Below are positions 48,423-59,008 of a DNA stretch of 64,000 bases, piece by piece. The stretch lies in contig NZ_BBXJ01000001.1 in the NCBI RefSeq assembly GCF_001019715.1, forward strand, positions 1,364,001-1,428,000, written 5' to 3'. The stretch comes from Rodentibacter caecimuris (lineage in GTDB: Bacteria; Pseudomonadota; Gammaproteobacteria; Enterobacterales; Pasteurellaceae). The stretch's first letter is position 1; each line of letters begins with the position of its first letter. The notes under the pieces were generated by a model, which did not search any database, was not told the origin of the DNA, and worked only from the letters and a program-made list of their open reading frames with translations. Position numbers and translations under genes: made by a program.

Positions 48423-49613
48423 TTAATGATGTTCTTGTGCGGATAATGGTTTAATCGTTTCCCAATGACGGCAAGACGGGCAATTCCAAAGTAGTTTATG
48501 AAGTTGATAACCACAATTTGAGCAGCGATAAACTGCGCTCTGTTTGATACGTTCCCCTACCATTTTGTGAAGCAAAACCAGGCTTTCTTTTCCTCGGCCT
48601 TCTTCTGCATCATCAATTTGATATTGGATAAAACGATGGAAAATAAGTGTGCTTGGATTTTTCGTTAATCGTTGGTAAAGATTAGTTTGTGCCGACGATT
48701 TTCCATCTTTTTCTTCAATTAATTTTGCAAGTGCTAAATCAACCTCATCATTCTTAGTTACTTGCCCTGCCCGGATTAAAAATAATTCAAAATTATCAAG
48801 CTGATTTAATTCTTTATGACAATATTCTAAAGTGGGTAAAACTTCTCCAATATAATCAGCGTTTTGATAAAGTACATTTTCTAATGTCTTAATTGCTTGT
48901 TGATAAGCTCTTTCTTCAATATCTAAATCTGCTAACAATATTGAAGCTCTAACACAGCTTGAAGAAATTTGTAGCGCTTTTTGTAAAATTCGACGTTTTT
49001 CGACCGCACTTTCAGTACTCAAACTTTGAGTATATTCACAATAACATTGAGCTAATTCAACATTATTAGCTTTAGGATGAATTTTTGCTAATTTTTCGGC
49101 AATATTCACCGCTTTTTTCCACTCTTTTGTTTTTTGATAAATTAACAAAAGTTGTTGTAATGCGTTTTCAGCAAATTCCGGTTCATCGACCAATAAAATA
49201 TAAAGATTTTCTGCACGATCAAGAAAACCGATAGTCATAAAATCACGTGCCAGCTGTTGTTTAGCAAGAAGTTTTTGCTCAAAAGAATAATTAGGACTAC
49301 GATCAAGAGCCTGATGAATACGTAACGCCCGATCAACTTCTCCTCGAGAACGGAATAAGTTACCAAGAGTTAATTCGGCTTCAAATTGTGAACGACTTTC
49401 TATATCATTTTCAGCCTCTTGCTTTTGTAATATATCCAAAAACAAATCTACTGCTTTATCAGTTTGATTAGAAAGCAAAAAATTGACTCCCGTAACATAA
49501 TCACGGGAGAGTTTATTACTAATACCTTCCTGATCTTTCTTAGCACTACGCTGCCCCATATACCAACCATAAGCAGCAGCGATAGGCAAAAGCAGAAAGA
49601 GCAACTCAAGCAT
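48423..49613 (-). CDS. lapB: Lipopolysaccharide assembly protein LapB
   Basis: A 396-residue LapB (YciM): an N-terminal membrane anchor, TPR repeats through most of the protein, and a C-terminal rubredoxin-like metal site with two CxxC pairs (CSNCGYQL and CPSC). In E. coli it directs LpxC to FtsH and so sets LPS synthesis. Its ATG overlaps the lapA stop by one base. Confidence 0.94.
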   Translation of the reverse strand: MLELLFLLLPIAAAYGWYMGQRSAKKDQEGISNKLSRDYVTGVNFLLSNQTDKAVDLFLDILQKQEAENDIESRSQFEAELTLGNLFRSRGEVDRALRIHQALDRSPNYSFEQKLLAKQQLARDFMTIGFLDRAENLYILLVDEPEFAENALQQLLLIYQKTKEWKKAVNIAEKLAKIHPKANNVELAQCYCEYTQSLSTESAVEKRRILQKALQISSSCVRASILLADLDIEERAYQQAIKTLENVLYQNADYIGEVLPTLEYCHKELNQLDNFELFLIRAGQVTKNDEVDLALAKLIEEKDGKSSAQTNLYQRLTKNPSTLIFHRFIQYQIDDAEEGRGKESLVLLHKMVGERIKQSAVYRCSNCGYQLHKLLWNCPSCRHWETIKPLSAQEHH

Positions 49614-49912
49614 TATTCTGCCTTAGCCTTATCACGAATGCTTGTTAATTCATTAATTTGTAAAGTTTGACGTTTAATTTGACGGCTAAGAGACATATTT
49701 TTTAGTTTCAATTTTAAGTAGAAGAAACCAGTAATAAGCCATCCTAAAATTAATCCTAAACCAAACAAAATAGCAACAAGTGTTGAAAGTTGAAACTGAC
49801 TTTCTGCAAAAATATAATTGAACGTAATTATTTGATCATTATTCGCACCAATTGTAACTGCTACAAGCACGATGGCTAAAGTAATTATAAATCCTAAAAT
49901 GTATTTAATCAT
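49613..49912 (-). CDS. lapA: Lipopolysaccharide assembly protein LapA
   Basis: A 99-residue membrane protein with two helices (MIKYILGFIITLAIVLVAV; the second near residues 40-65) and a C-terminal coiled coil, matching LapA/YciS (DUF1049). I chose the ATG at 49912 after AGGATC; the longer frame from 49972 adds residues that would precede the first helix and are not conserved. It is co-transcribed with lapB. Confidence 0.92.
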   Translation of the reverse strand: MIKYILGFIITLAIVLVAVTIGANNDQIITFNYIFAESQFQLSTLVAILFGLGLILGWLITGFFYLKLKLKNMSLSRQIKRQTLQINELTSIRDKAKAE

Positions 49913-49997
49913 ACAAGATCCTTTAGAAAACGTTTTCTTTATTATGCCAAAGTTTCTAATGAAAAACGACACCTAAGTGTCGCTATTTCATCTATTT

Positions 49998-50282
49998 CTA
50001 AGAGAATATATCTACACGTTCTCTCAGTTCTTTACCCGCCTTAAAATGAGGTACACATTTAGCATCTAATTTCACAGAATCGCCTGTCTTCGGGTTTCTA
50101 CCGAGGCGGGGCTGACGATAATGAAGAGAAAAACTTCCAAATCCCCGAATTTCTATGCGGTTCGCTTCTTCCAACGATTGTGCAATAAGTTCTAAAATAT
50201 CTTTTACAATAGCTTCAATTTCTTTTACAGGTAAAGAAGGATGTTTAGCAGATAAATTTTCAATAAGTTCTGATTTGGTCAT
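49998..50282 (-). CDS. ihfB: Integration host factor subunit beta
   Basis: A 94-residue HU-family protein forming IHF with IhfA, a DNA-bending factor. The sequence [18 protein letters not shown] and [20 protein letters not shown] is diagnostic of the beta subunit, with the intercalating Pro in the arm ([10 protein letters not shown]). Two tandem ATGs are present; the second (50282) has proper spacing to AAGGAG. It follows rpsA, as in E. coli. Confidence 0.95.
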   Translation of the reverse strand: MTKSELIENLSAKHPSLPVKEIEAIVKDILELIAQSLEEANRIEIRGFGSFSLHYRQPRLGRNPKTGDSVKLDAKCVPHFKAGKELRERVDIFS

Positions 50283-50323
50283 CATATTTCTCCTTTATTT
50301 CTAATTTAGTATGCTTATGACAA

Positions 50324-50372
50324 CAAGTTTTATTGATAATTCATTTACCATATGAATTATCAATAAAACTTG
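50324..50372. repeat. 21-bp perfect inverted repeat between rpsA and ihfB
   Basis: The arms 50324-50344 and 50352-50372 are exact complements (core TTGATAATTCAT / ATGAATTATCAA) around a 7-base loop TTACCAT. It lies between the rpsA terminator and the ihfB ribosome binding site. Confidence 0.9.
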
Positions 50373-50404
50373 AAGAAAAAGAAGGCTGGGACAAACCCAG
50401 CCTG
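50372..50404 (-). terminator. Terminator of rpsA
   Basis: On the reverse strand AGGCTGGG-TTTGT-CCCAGCCT is followed by TCTTTTTCTTC, 15 bp after the rpsA stop. Confidence 0.85.
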
Positions 50405-50418
50405 ACAGAATAAATTAA

Positions 50419-52068
50419 TTATTCACCTTTAGCTGCTTTAAACGCTTCAGCCATTGCATTCGGAATAGCAACTTCTTCTTGTTTGTTATTCACGCTTGCA
50501 ACTGCCGCAGCTTCTTCAGCTTGAGCTTTTGCTTTTACAGATAAATGAACAATACGGGCTTTACGATCTATACCGGTGTATTTCGCTTCAACGACATCAC
50601 CTGCCACCACTTCATCAGTAAGATCTGCCGCACGAATATAACCTTCAGCTCCGCCTACTAACTCTACTTTAGCGCCTTTTGCATCAGCTTCAACCACAGT
50701 TGCAGAAACTACCGCACCCTTCTTATTGATTGCGATGAAGTTATTAAACGGATCTTCTTCAAGTTGTTTGATACCTAAAGAAATACGCTCTTTAACTGCA
50801 TCTACTGCTAATACTACTGCAGAAACTTCGTCACCTTTTTTGTAGTTACGAACCGCTTCTTCACCTGATACATTCCAAGAAATATCAGATAAATGAACTA
50901 AACCATCGATTCCACCTTCAAGACCGATAAAGATACCGAAATCAGTGATAGATTTAATTTTACCGGTTACTTTGTCGCCCTTATTGTGAGTTTCAGCAAA
51001 TTGAGTCCACGGGTTAGGTTTACATTGTTTTAAGCCTAAAGAAATACGACGACGTTCTTCGTCAATTTCTAATACCATGACTTCAACAACATCGCCTAAG
51101 CTAACCACTTTAGACGGATGAATGTTTTTGTTAGTCCAATCCATTTCAGAAACGTGAACTAAGCCTTCAACACCATCTAAGATCTCAACAAAACAGCCAT
51201 AGTCAGTTAGGTTAGTTACTTTACCGGTTAATTTGCTGTTTACCGGATGATTTTCAGCGATAGCAACCCATGGATCTTGACCTAATTGTTTTAAGCCTAA
51301 AGACACACGAGTACGATCCTTATCAAACTTCAATACTTTAACGGTTACTTCATCACCGACATTCACGATTTCGCTTGGATGTTTAACACGTTTCCAAGCC
51401 ATATCTGTGATATGAAGTAAACCGTCAACACCGCCTAAATCAACGAATGCACCGTAATCAGTTAAGTTTTTAACAATACCTTTAACTTCCGAACCTTCAA
51501 CAAGGTTTTCTAACACTTGTTCACGTTCTTGGCTATTTTCTGACTCAATCACTGCGCGACGAGAAACCACAACGTTATTACGTTTTTGATCTAATTTGAT
51601 CACTTTGAATTCTAATTCTTTACCTAATAAGTGATCCGCATCACGAGCAGGGCGAGTATCAACTAAAGAACCAGGTAAGAATGCACGAACACCGTTTAGC
51701 TCAACTGTGAAACCGCCTTTTACTTTACCGTTGATTAAACCGATAACAGTCGCTTTTTCTTCATAAGCTTTTTCTAATTCAATCCAAGATTCGTGACGAA
51801 CCGCTTTCTCACGAGAAAGCTTAGTTTCACCGAAACCATCTTCAACTGCATCTAATGCAACATTCACCGTATCGCCGACTTGAACTTCAAGTTCACCTTG
51901 TGCATTTAGGAACTCAGCAACGGGAATTGCAGATTCGGATTTTAAACCGGCATCAACAAGGACGAAACCTTTTTGAATAGCTACTACAGTACCGCTAACG
52001 ATTGAACCTTGACGGGTTTCAAGGCCTTTTAATGATTCTTCAAAGAGTTGAGCAAAAGATTCTGACAT
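50419..52068 (-). CDS. rpsA: 30S ribosomal protein S1
   Basis: A 549-residue S1 with six S1 RNA-binding domains, needed for recruiting most mRNAs. Repeated motifs such as [40 protein letters not shown] and [20 protein letters not shown] mark domains 3-5. Its length is close to the 557 residues in E. coli. It lies downstream of cmk, with about 95 bp between them. Confidence 0.97.
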   Translation of the reverse strand: MSESFAQLFEESLKGLETRQGSIVSGTVVAIQKGFVLVDAGLKSESAIPVAEFLNAQGELEVQVGDTVNVALDAVEDGFGETKLSREKAVRHESWIELEKAYEEKATVIGLINGKVKGGFTVELNGVRAFLPGSLVDTRPARDADHLLGKELEFKVIKLDQKRNNVVVSRRAVIESENSQEREQVLENLVEGSEVKGIVKNLTDYGAFVDLGGVDGLLHITDMAWKRVKHPSEIVNVGDEVTVKVLKFDKDRTRVSLGLKQLGQDPWVAIAENHPVNSKLTGKVTNLTDYGCFVEILDGVEGLVHVSEMDWTNKNIHPSKVVSLGDVVEVMVLEIDEERRRISLGLKQCKPNPWTQFAETHNKGDKVTGKIKSITDFGIFIGLEGGIDGLVHLSDISWNVSGEEAVRNYKKGDEVSAVVLAVDAVKERISLGIKQLEEDPFNNFIAINKKGAVVSATVVEADAKGAKVELVGGAEGYIRAADLTDEVVAGDVVEAKYTGIDRKARIVHLSVKAKAQAEEAAAVASVNNKQEEVAIPNAMAEAFKAAKGE

Positions 52069-52163
52069 ATAAATAATCTTCTTTAAAAGTTAATAACATC
52101 CACATTTTATCCATAAGATGTGGGGTTGAGAATAAACGTCTATTCATCCTTGAATAAACAAAG

Positions 52164-52835
52164 TTAAGTATTTTTACGTTGTTGAATATAAGCCATCGCT
52201 TGAGCAATCACGTCATCAATACTCAATGTTGTACTATCAAGTAACAACGCATCTTCAGCCGGCTTAAGCGGAGCGACCTCACGATTTCTATCACGAAAAT
52301 CCCGTTCCTTTATCTCGGCCAAAATCTGTGCAAAGTTACCACTAATTCCCTTGCTTTGCAACTGTTTGTAGCGCCTTTTTGCACGTTCTTCGGCACTTGC
52401 ATCTAAAAAGAGTTTTATCTGAGCATTGGGAAATACCACGGTTCCCATATCACGTCCGTCAGCAATGAGGTTATTATTTTTGGCAAAATCCCGTTGAAGT
52501 TGCAGTAGTGCCGCTCTAACTTGTGGAAAAACAGCGATTTTTGATGCGGCATCCGCTGTTTCTTGAGTGCGAATTAAACGGCTTACATTCTCTCCGTTTA
52601 ATAAAATCTTCACTTCCCCATCTTGCGGAACAAATTGAATATCCAAATTACCTGCCAATTCCGCCAACGCAAATTCATCGGATAAATCGACCGCACTTTT
52701 TAGCGCAGCCAATGCTGTAACACGATAAATCGCCCCACTATCTAACAAGGCATAACCTAATTTTTCCGCTAACGCATAGCACAATGTGCCTTTTCCCGCC
52801 CCACTTGGGCCATCAACGGTAATAATTATTCCCAT
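52164..52835 (-). CDS. cmk: Cytidylate kinase
   Basis: A 223-residue CMP/dCMP kinase. P-loop GPSGAGKG (residues 9-16), the NMP-binding DSGAIYR and [12 protein letters not shown] motifs, and the lid KRRYKQL are present. It is followed by rpsA, the common order in gammaproteobacteria. Confidence 0.96.
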   Translation of the reverse strand: MGIIITVDGPSGAGKGTLCYALAEKLGYALLDSGAIYRVTALAALKSAVDLSDEFALAELAGNLDIQFVPQDGEVKILLNGENVSRLIRTQETADAASKIAVFPQVRAALLQLQRDFAKNNNLIADGRDMGTVVFPNAQIKLFLDASAEERAKRRYKQLQSKGISGNFAQILAEIKERDFRDRNREVAPLKPAEDALLLDSTTLSIDDVIAQAMAYIQQRKNT

Positions 52836-52843
52836 AAGAAATC

Positions 52844-53533
52844 CTATAATTTGTCTAACATACCTAAAACCAATGCTGAAGATTGCTTCGCCGCAAGCGG
52901 TAAAAATTCCTCAAAAGACAGACTCGCTTCCCCATCACCACTATCAGAAATCGCACGTACGACCACAAAGGGCACATTAAATGCATAGCACACTTGAGCA
53001 ATTGCCGTTGCCTCCATCTCGACCGCTGTCACATGAGGGAAATCCGATTTGATTTCCGCAATTTTATCTTCGCTATGAATAAAGCTATCACCGGAACAAA
53101 TTAACCCACGTTTTACCGATTGCCCCTGTGCTTCAGCCGTTTTTTGTGCAAGATCCGCTAATTTCTCATCAGACAAAAATGCAGCAGGGTTAGCCGGAAG
53201 TTGACCTTTTTCATAGCCGAATGCCGTAACATCCACATCGTGATAACGGGTTTCATCGGAAATGACAATATCACCGACTTTTAATCCTTTCGCTACGCCA
53301 CCGGCTGATCCCGTATTGATCACAATATCTGGTTTTGTCAGTTGTAGTAAGGCGGTAGTTCCGATTGCAGCGGCGACTTTACCGATCCCTGATTGCAACA
53401 AAGCAACGGATTTTCCATTAATTTTTCCCTCAAAAATGACCGCACTTGCTACTCTTGTTTCGATCTTATCCGTCATTAAGCCTTTCAGTATTTCGACTTC
53501 TTGCGCCATTGCACCAACAATACCTATTTTCAT
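52844..53533 (-). CDS. mtnN: 5'-methylthioadenosine/S-adenosylhomocysteine nucleosidase
   Basis: A 229-residue nucleosidase (Pfs) that recycles methylthioadenosine and S-adenosylhomocysteine and supplies the precursor of autoinducer-2. Motifs: [16 protein letters not shown], catalytic Glu region [11 protein letters not shown] and the active-site Asp in AISDSGD. Its start overlaps the stop of the DsbA-like gene by four bases. Confidence 0.95.
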   Translation of the reverse strand: MKIGIVGAMAQEVEILKGLMTDKIETRVASAVIFEGKINGKSVALLQSGIGKVAAAIGTTALLQLTKPDIVINTGSAGGVAKGLKVGDIVISDETRYHDVDVTAFGYEKGQLPANPAAFLSDEKLADLAQKTAEAQGQSVKRGLICSGDSFIHSEDKIAEIKSDFPHVTAVEMEATAIAQVCYAFNVPFVVVRAISDSGDGEASLSFEEFLPLAAKQSSALVLGMLDKL

Positions 53534-54237
53534 TTTTCTCTCTCCTTTTCCAATTTATTCACTAAATAATCTAATACAGCCACACTGTAATCATCGTTAT
53601 AAAGCGTGCTTGCCGTGAGTACATATTTCCCACCAATCACCACATAAGGATAGGTAAAAACACCATATTCTTCCGTTAATTCAATGGAATCTTTTACTTT
53701 TTCCTTTATCTCCGAAGAATGTTCGGTTTTTGCAAAGATTTGTTTATCAAGTCCCTGCTTCTCTGCCCATTTTAGCATTTTTGCCGGTGATGCCAGTTCG
53801 ACATAACGTGATTTTTCTGCCGTTTCAAATAATAATACATCCGATAATTCCCCTGCTTTTAATGCTTTCAATGTGTAGAACACCTTTGCACTAAATTGAT
53901 TTTCGATGGTTGCCACCGGATATTGTTCCAACACAATTTTGTCAGGGCGCATTTGGCTATAGAATTCCAAAATATCTTGCGCGGACGAACACACTCGACA
54001 ATCATAATCAAAAAAGAATTGAATACGGATTTTCTTATCTGCACGCAAAGGATGAACCACCGGTTCTTTATAGGAAAAATAATCACGCCCGTCTTCAAAT
54101 CCTAATGTATTTGCAGACGGCAAGTGCGGTTGATTTTGTACAGAAAAATCTTTTGGATTCGTTTCTGCGAAAGCAAATTGCGTTGCAATACCAAATAACG
54201 CAAGATTGCCCCATCGCCACTTTCTTACTTTACTCAT
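53530..54237 (-). CDS. DsbA-like thiol:disulfide protein
   Basis: A 235-residue protein with a signal sequence (hydrophobic segment to about residue 24) and a thioredoxin-fold domain. The redox pair is CRVC (Cys80, Cys83) in [10 protein letters not shown], and the cis-Pro loop is [12 protein letters not shown]. It differs from DsbA (usually CPHC) and is less clear than DsbC. It overlaps recJ upstream by eight bases and mtnN downstream by four. Partner proteins are unknown. Confidence 0.78.
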   Translation of the reverse strand: MSKVRKWRWGNLALFGIATQFAFAETNPKDFSVQNQPHLPSANTLGFEDGRDYFSYKEPVVHPLRADKKIRIQFFFDYDCRVCSSAQDILEFYSQMRPDKIVLEQYPVATIENQFSAKVFYTLKALKAGELSDVLLFETAEKSRYVELASPAKMLKWAEKQGLDKQIFAKTEHSSEIKEKVKDSIELTEEYGVFTYPYVVIGGKYVLTASTLYNDDYSVAVLDYLVNKLEKEREK

Positions 54238-55957
54238 CTATGGGTTCAATATGCTCGACTAATAATTGGATGTTACGATTACCACGAAATTCATTTATAT
54301 CCAGTTTATAGGCTAAACGGGCCCGTTTAATGGATAAATCGGGATACAGTCGGGTATCAACATTAAAGGCAATGGCATCTAAAAGTGGGCCGCCCTGTTT
54401 CGGTTCAACCAACATTTTTAAGTGATTTTGCCCTTGCCCAATTGCACGTTGATCCAAAATTTTAAATTCACCGTCAAAGCAAGGCTCGGCAAATGCCTGC
54501 CCCCAAGGGCCACCATTTTTTAACAATTCCGCCATTTCAAGGGTGAATTCATTCGTTCCTAATTCGCCATCTGTCCAAATTATGCCTTGTAAATGCGTTT
54601 CATCCAACCAATCTAGCACTGTTTGATTAAAAATTTGTTGAAATTGGCTAAAACATTCTTCACGAATACTTAAACCGGCCGCCATTGCATGTCCACCAAA
54701 TTTTAAGATCATATCGGGATATTGAGAATGAATTCGTTCTAATAGATCACGGATATGTACCCCTTCAATAGAGCGGGCAGAACCTCTCAATACTCCTTTT
54801 TCATCTTGCGCAAAAGCAATAACCGGACGATGATACTGATCTTTAATGCGAGACGAAACGATGCCTAACACACCTTGATGCCAATCCGCTTGATAAAGCA
54901 CGATACCTGTTGGCAAGGCATTAAAAAGTGCGGTGAGATTTCGGCAAATTTCCAGTGCCTCAAGTTTCATTCCCGCTTCAATTTCTTTGCGTGTTTGATT
55001 AAGTTGATCAAGTTCCAAAGCAAGTTCACGCGCAGTTTGCATATCTTCCGCAAGTAATAATTCCACGCCAATAGACATATTATCCAATCGCCCCGCCGCA
55101 TTTAGACGAGGGCCAATAGAAAAGCCAAGATCGCTTGCTGAAAACTGCTCAACATTACGATTCGCTACTTCCGCTAAAGCAATAATCCCCAGTCGACAAT
55201 ATTTAGCCCGAATACGCATTAAACCTTGATAAGCTAAAATACGATTATTCTGATCAAGCGGCACGACATCAGCAATCGTACCAAGCGCTACGAGGTCTAA
55301 CAGTTCTGTAAAATTAGGTTGGTTTTCCGCCGTAAAAATACCCAACTCACGAAATTTCGCCCGTAGCGCCAGCATCAAATAAAATGCGACCCCTACGCCA
55401 GCCAAGGATTTTGAAGGAAAATCACATTGATTTAAGTTAGGGTTCACAATAGCATCAGCCGGTGGCAGTCTATCTGGAGGCAGATGATGATCTGTCACTA
55501 AAACCCGAATTCCTTTTTCTTTCAAAAAAGTAATTCCGTCAAAAGAAGATACACCATTATCCACTGTCATGAGTAATTGCACGCCTTTTTCAATCGCCAT
55601 CTCAGCTACGGGAATACTCAATCCATAGCTTTGTTCAAAGCGATTTGGCACCAAATAATCAATATTCGTAAAACCAAGCTGACGAAGTGCTAATATCGCT
55701 AATGCCGTACTTGTTGCCCCGTCAGCATCAAAATCCCCCACAATGACAATTTTTTGTTGGGTTTGATAAGCCGACACCAACAATGCAACCGCCTGAGTAA
55801 TGCCATAAAGCTGATTCGGATTTAACATAGATTTTAAAGTGCGGTCTAATTCTTGCCTGTTTTTAATATGACGGGCACGATAAAGGCGATCCAATAAAGG
55901 ATGTTCGGAAACAGAACCTCCGATTGGGATTTCACGGCGTTTAATGAGTTTATTCAC
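54230..55957 (-). CDS. recJ: Single-stranded-DNA exonuclease RecJ
   Basis: A 575-residue 5'-3' exonuclease of the DHH family, active in recombination and mismatch repair. Metal motifs are IVGDFDADGATSTA, TVDNGVSS and VTDHHLPP (DHH), with the DHHA1 motif GGHAMAAGLSI. Length equals that of the E. coli enzyme within a few residues. Its role in processing incoming DNA fits a naturally competent host. It follows dsbC after a terminator. Confidence 0.96.
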   Translation of the reverse strand: MNKLIKRREIPIGGSVSEHPLLDRLYRARHIKNRQELDRTLKSMLNPNQLYGITQAVALLVSAYQTQQKIVIVGDFDADGATSTALAILALRQLGFTNIDYLVPNRFEQSYGLSIPVAEMAIEKGVQLLMTVDNGVSSFDGITFLKEKGIRVLVTDHHLPPDRLPPADAIVNPNLNQCDFPSKSLAGVGVAFYLMLALRAKFRELGIFTAENQPNFTELLDLVALGTIADVVPLDQNNRILAYQGLMRIRAKYCRLGIIALAEVANRNVEQFSASDLGFSIGPRLNAAGRLDNMSIGVELLLAEDMQTARELALELDQLNQTRKEIEAGMKLEALEICRNLTALFNALPTGIVLYQADWHQGVLGIVSSRIKDQYHRPVIAFAQDEKGVLRGSARSIEGVHIRDLLERIHSQYPDMILKFGGHAMAAGLSIREECFSQFQQIFNQTVLDWLDETHLQGIIWTDGELGTNEFTLEMAELLKNGGPWGQAFAEPCFDGEFKILDQRAIGQGQNHLKMLVEPKQGGPLLDAIAFNVDTRLYPDLSIKRARLAYKLDINEFRGNRNIQLLVEHIEPIDE

Positions 55958-55976
55958 TGGGGATTAATTCATAAGT

Positions 55977-56004
55977 AAAGAGCTGTTAAACCAACAGCTC
56001 TTTT
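55977..56004 (-). terminator. Terminator between dsbC and recJ
   Basis: AAAGAGCTGTT pairs with AACAGCTCTTT around loop AAACC; a T-run is present on both strands. It lies 40 bp after the dsbC stop and 20 bp before the recJ start. Confidence 0.75.
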
Positions 56005-56044
56005 ATAAAATACAACGTTGTTTTTATTCAACAAAAATCAATTA

Positions 56045-56731
56045 TTACTTGCTTTCTTTCAGCGCAGCCAATAAATCTGACGGTTTTAAATATCCGCCGA
56101 TTATCTCACCGCTTGAAGTAATAACTCTCGGTGTGCCGCTTACACCGAATTGAATACCTAACTTATAGTGTTTTTTCACAATATTAGGTATTTTAACTTC
56201 TTTCGGCAATCTACCACTTTCAGCTTCGTTTAAAGCAAAAGCAGGATCTTTGGCAGTCCAAATAGCTTCCATTTGTTTTGCAGTTTCACTTCTCATGCCA
56301 CCACGAGGGAAAGCTAAATAACGCACGGTAATACCAAGATCATTATATTCTTTTAATTGTTGATGTAATAAATGACAGTAGTGGCAAGTAATATCCATAA
56401 AGACAGTAACAACGTATTTTTCATTTTTTGCCGGATAAACAATCATTTCATTTTTATAAGAATTGAGTTTATCCACCAATAACTTACCGCTCACATCCAC
56501 AGGACCTTTGTTTGTTAATTCGTACAGTTTCCCCTGAAAAGCATATTTACCGTCTTCCGTTACATAAATAATTCCTTCATCGGTTACGGCTGTTTTAACA
56601 CCGCGAACAGGCGAATTTTTGATGTCAATATTTTTCGCGTCAAGTGCTTGTAATTGGCTTTTGATTGCTGAATCATCAGCCATTGCACTTGCTGCCGTAA
56701 CACATAAAAGTGCGGTTAACATTTTCTTCAT
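56045..56731 (-). CDS. dsbC: Thiol:disulfide isomerase DsbC
   Basis: A 228-residue periplasmic disulfide isomerase with signal peptide (cleavage near SAMA). The N-terminal dimerisation domain is followed by a thioredoxin domain with the CHYC active site (Cys116, Cys119) and the cis-Pro motif GVSGTPRVITSSG. DsbC upstream of recJ is the E. coli order. It is divergent from prfB. Confidence 0.95.
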   Translation of the reverse strand: MKKMLTALLCVTAASAMADDSAIKSQLQALDAKNIDIKNSPVRGVKTAVTDEGIIYVTEDGKYAFQGKLYELTNKGPVDVSGKLLVDKLNSYKNEMIVYPAKNEKYVVTVFMDITCHYCHLLHQQLKEYNDLGITVRYLAFPRGGMRSETAKQMEAIWTAKDPAFALNEAESGRLPKEVKIPNIVKKHYKLGIQFGVSGTPRVITSSGEIIGGYLKPSDLLAALKESK

Positions 56732-56863
56732 TTTTCATTCCTAAATTTGCTAAATTAAGCGAATCTGGGATTATAGATAAATTACCAATTTCTGCAACCC
56801 TAGCTACCCAAAAATAAGAAAATAGCATATAATCCACCAGTTTAGAGTTAAAGCAAATTTATT

Positions 56864-57962
56864 ATGTTTGAAATAAACCCCGTGAAAAATAAAATCGCCG
56901 ATCTTTCCGACCGCACTTCCGTGCTTCGGGGGTATCTTTGACTTCGATACTAAAGTCGAACGTTTAGAAGAGGTCAATGCTGAATTAGAACAGCCTGAAG
57001 TATGGAACGACCCGGATAAAGCCCAAGCCTTAGGAAAAGAGCGAGTAGCGCTTGAACAGGTGGTGAATACCATCAATAATTTAGAACAAGGCTTGGAAGA
57101 TGTGGACGGATTACTTGAGCTTGCAATAGAAGCTGAGGATGAAGAAACCTTCAAAGAAGCCATCGCAGAATTAGAAACGCTTGAAATACAACTAGCTCAA
57201 TTAGAATTTCGTCGTATGTTCAGTGGAGAACATGACGCCTCTGATTGTTATGTCGATTTACAAGCCGGCTCAGGAGGTACAGAAGCGCAAGATTGGACGG
57301 AAATGTTATTGCGCATGTATTTACGTTGGGCGGAAAGCAAAGGTTTTAAAACGGAATTGATGGAAGTTTCCGATGGTGATGTCGCAGGTTTAAAATCTGC
57401 CACCATCAAAATCAGCGGTGAATATGCCTTTGGTTGGCTACGTACTGAAACCGGCATTCACCGTTTAGTACGAAAAAGCCCTTTTGACTCCAATAACCGC
57501 CGTCATACCTCTTTTAGCGCCGTGTTTGTTTATCCTGAAGTCAATGATGATATTGATATTGAAATTAATCTAGCAGATTTACGGATTGATGTTTATCGTG
57601 CTTCCGGTGCCGGAGGTCAGCATGTCAATAAAACCGAAAGTGCGGTGCGAATTACCCATATTCCGAGCGGTATTGTCGTGCAATGTCAAAATGATCGTTC
57701 CCAACACAAAAATAAAGATCAGGCAATGAAGCAATTAAAAGCAAAATTGTATGAACTGGAGCTACAAAAGAAAAATGCAGATAAACAAGCTATGGAAGAC
57801 AATAAATCGGACATTGGTTGGGGCAGTCAAATTCGTTCTTATGTGTTGGACGATTCACGCATAAAAGATCTACGTACCGGTATCGAAAATCGTAACACGC
57901 AAGCCGTACTTGACGGCGATTTGGATCGCTTTATTGAAGCCAGTTTGAAGGCGGGTTTATAA
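56864..57962 (+). CDS. prfB: Peptide chain release factor 2 with programmed +1 frameshift
   Basis: RF2 recognises UGA and UAA. The first frame (25 codons from ATG 56864) ends at an in-frame TGA at codon 26 (56939-56941), within GGGGGTATCTTTGAC, the classical frameshift site with its internal Shine-Dalgarno-like G-rich stretch. After a +1 shift the frame continues to 57962, giving 365 residues, the E. coli length. The SPF anticodon-like motif (RKSPFDS) and GGQ motif (GAGGQHVNK) are intact. A USS lies at 56910-56918, 20 bp before the shift site. Confidence 0.96.
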
Positions 57963-58004
57963 TTAGATCAATAGTAAAAAACTAGGCAAATAGATGAGAA
58001 ATAA

Positions 58005-58898
58005 ATGAGAAATATTGATTATAAGTCTTTGAAGTTACTTGATCTTATCATTAAAGAGCAGGGATTTGAAAAAGCCTCAAATAAATTAGGCATTACTCAG
58101 TCCGCTGTGTCACAGCGGATTAAGCAACTAGAAAATGAATTTGGTGAATTATTAGTCACTCGTACAGCGTCTCCAAAGCCAACCGCTCTTGGGCAAAAGT
58201 TATTAAAATTACTTAACCATGTCCGTTTAATTGAGCACGATATTTTTGATAATGGTGGCATAGACATCGAAATAATCCCAATTTCCATTAATGCAGATTC
58301 CCTTGCCACCTGGTTTTTACCCGCTGTTAATGAAATACTTACGGATCCATCTTTACGTCTTGATATTAATGTAAAAGATGAAACTTATACGTTAAATAGC
58401 CTATTATCAGGCAATGTTGTCGGAGCAGTAAGCACTCATTCAAAACCGATCATTAACGGCAAATGTGATTATATTGGTTCTTTAGACTACGTTTTTGTAT
58501 CTTCACCAAAATTTGCAGACAGATTCTTCCCTCATGGCGTTAATCAAGAGAGCCTACTAAAAGCACCTGTTCTGGCATTTTCTACTGAATTTGATCAACA
58601 CAATTTATTCCTGCAAGAATATTATGGTATGAGTCCCGGCAATTTAATTAGCCATATAATTCCTTCCTCTGAAGCCTATATACCACTCATTCTACAGGAC
58701 GTGGCCTGCACTATGATTTCTCGCCAACAAATTGAAAAAGAACTTGCAGCTGGCACAATTGTAAATTTAGAACCCCAATTAGTACAGCACAAAAAACTGT
58801 ATTGGCATCGTTACAATTTAGAATCGGAATCTATCCAACGTTTAACTAGATGTATAATTGAAAACGGTCAAAAATTATTGCAATATAAATGCTCTTAA
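58005..58898 (+). CDS. LysR-family regulator, ArgP/LysG-like
   Basis: A 297-residue LysR-type regulator. The N-terminal helix-turn-helix (EKASNKLGITQSAVSQRIKQ, residues about 20-40) and the C-terminal effector domain resemble ArgP (IciA)/LysG, which respond to lysine and arginine. It is convergent with cadBA; its stop lies 110 bp from the cadA stop. ArgP-type regulators control lysine-related genes, and no cadC is seen here, so it may govern cadBA; this is inference. A USS follows the stop. Confidence 0.83.
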   Translation: MRNIDYKSLKLLDLIIKEQGFEKASNKLGITQSAVSQRIKQLENEFGELLVTRTASPKPTALGQKLLKLLNHVRLIEHDIFDNGGIDIEIIPISINADSLATWFLPAVNEILTDPSLRLDINVKDETYTLNSLLSGNVVGAVSTHSKPIINGKCDYIGSLDYVFVSSPKFADRFFPHGVNQESLLKAPVLAFSTEFDQHNLFLQEYYGMSPGNLISHIIPSSEAYIPLILQDVACTMISRQQIEKELAAGTIVNLEPQLVQHKKLYWHRYNLESESIQRLTRCIIENGQKLLQYKCS

Positions 58899-58932
58899 AA
58901 TAAACCGCACTTTTGAAATATTTATCGATAAA

Positions 58933-58956
58933 AATACCCCACCAAAGTGGGGTATT
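58933..58956 (-). terminator. Terminator between the LysR gene and cadA
   Basis: AATACCCCAC and GTGGGGTATT with loop CAAA. The reverse strand continues into TTTTTATC, so it serves cadBA best, though it may stop both. Confidence 0.75.
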
Positions 58957-59008
58957 CGTTCGGAGTGATTTATTACCTATACAAATAAAGTGACAACCAT
59001 GAATATGA

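Noticed and set aside
56864-56941. prfB as a frameshifted pseudogene
   Set aside because: The stop is codon 26 within the conserved recoding signal, and both frames join to a full-length RF2 with intact SPF and GGQ motifs.
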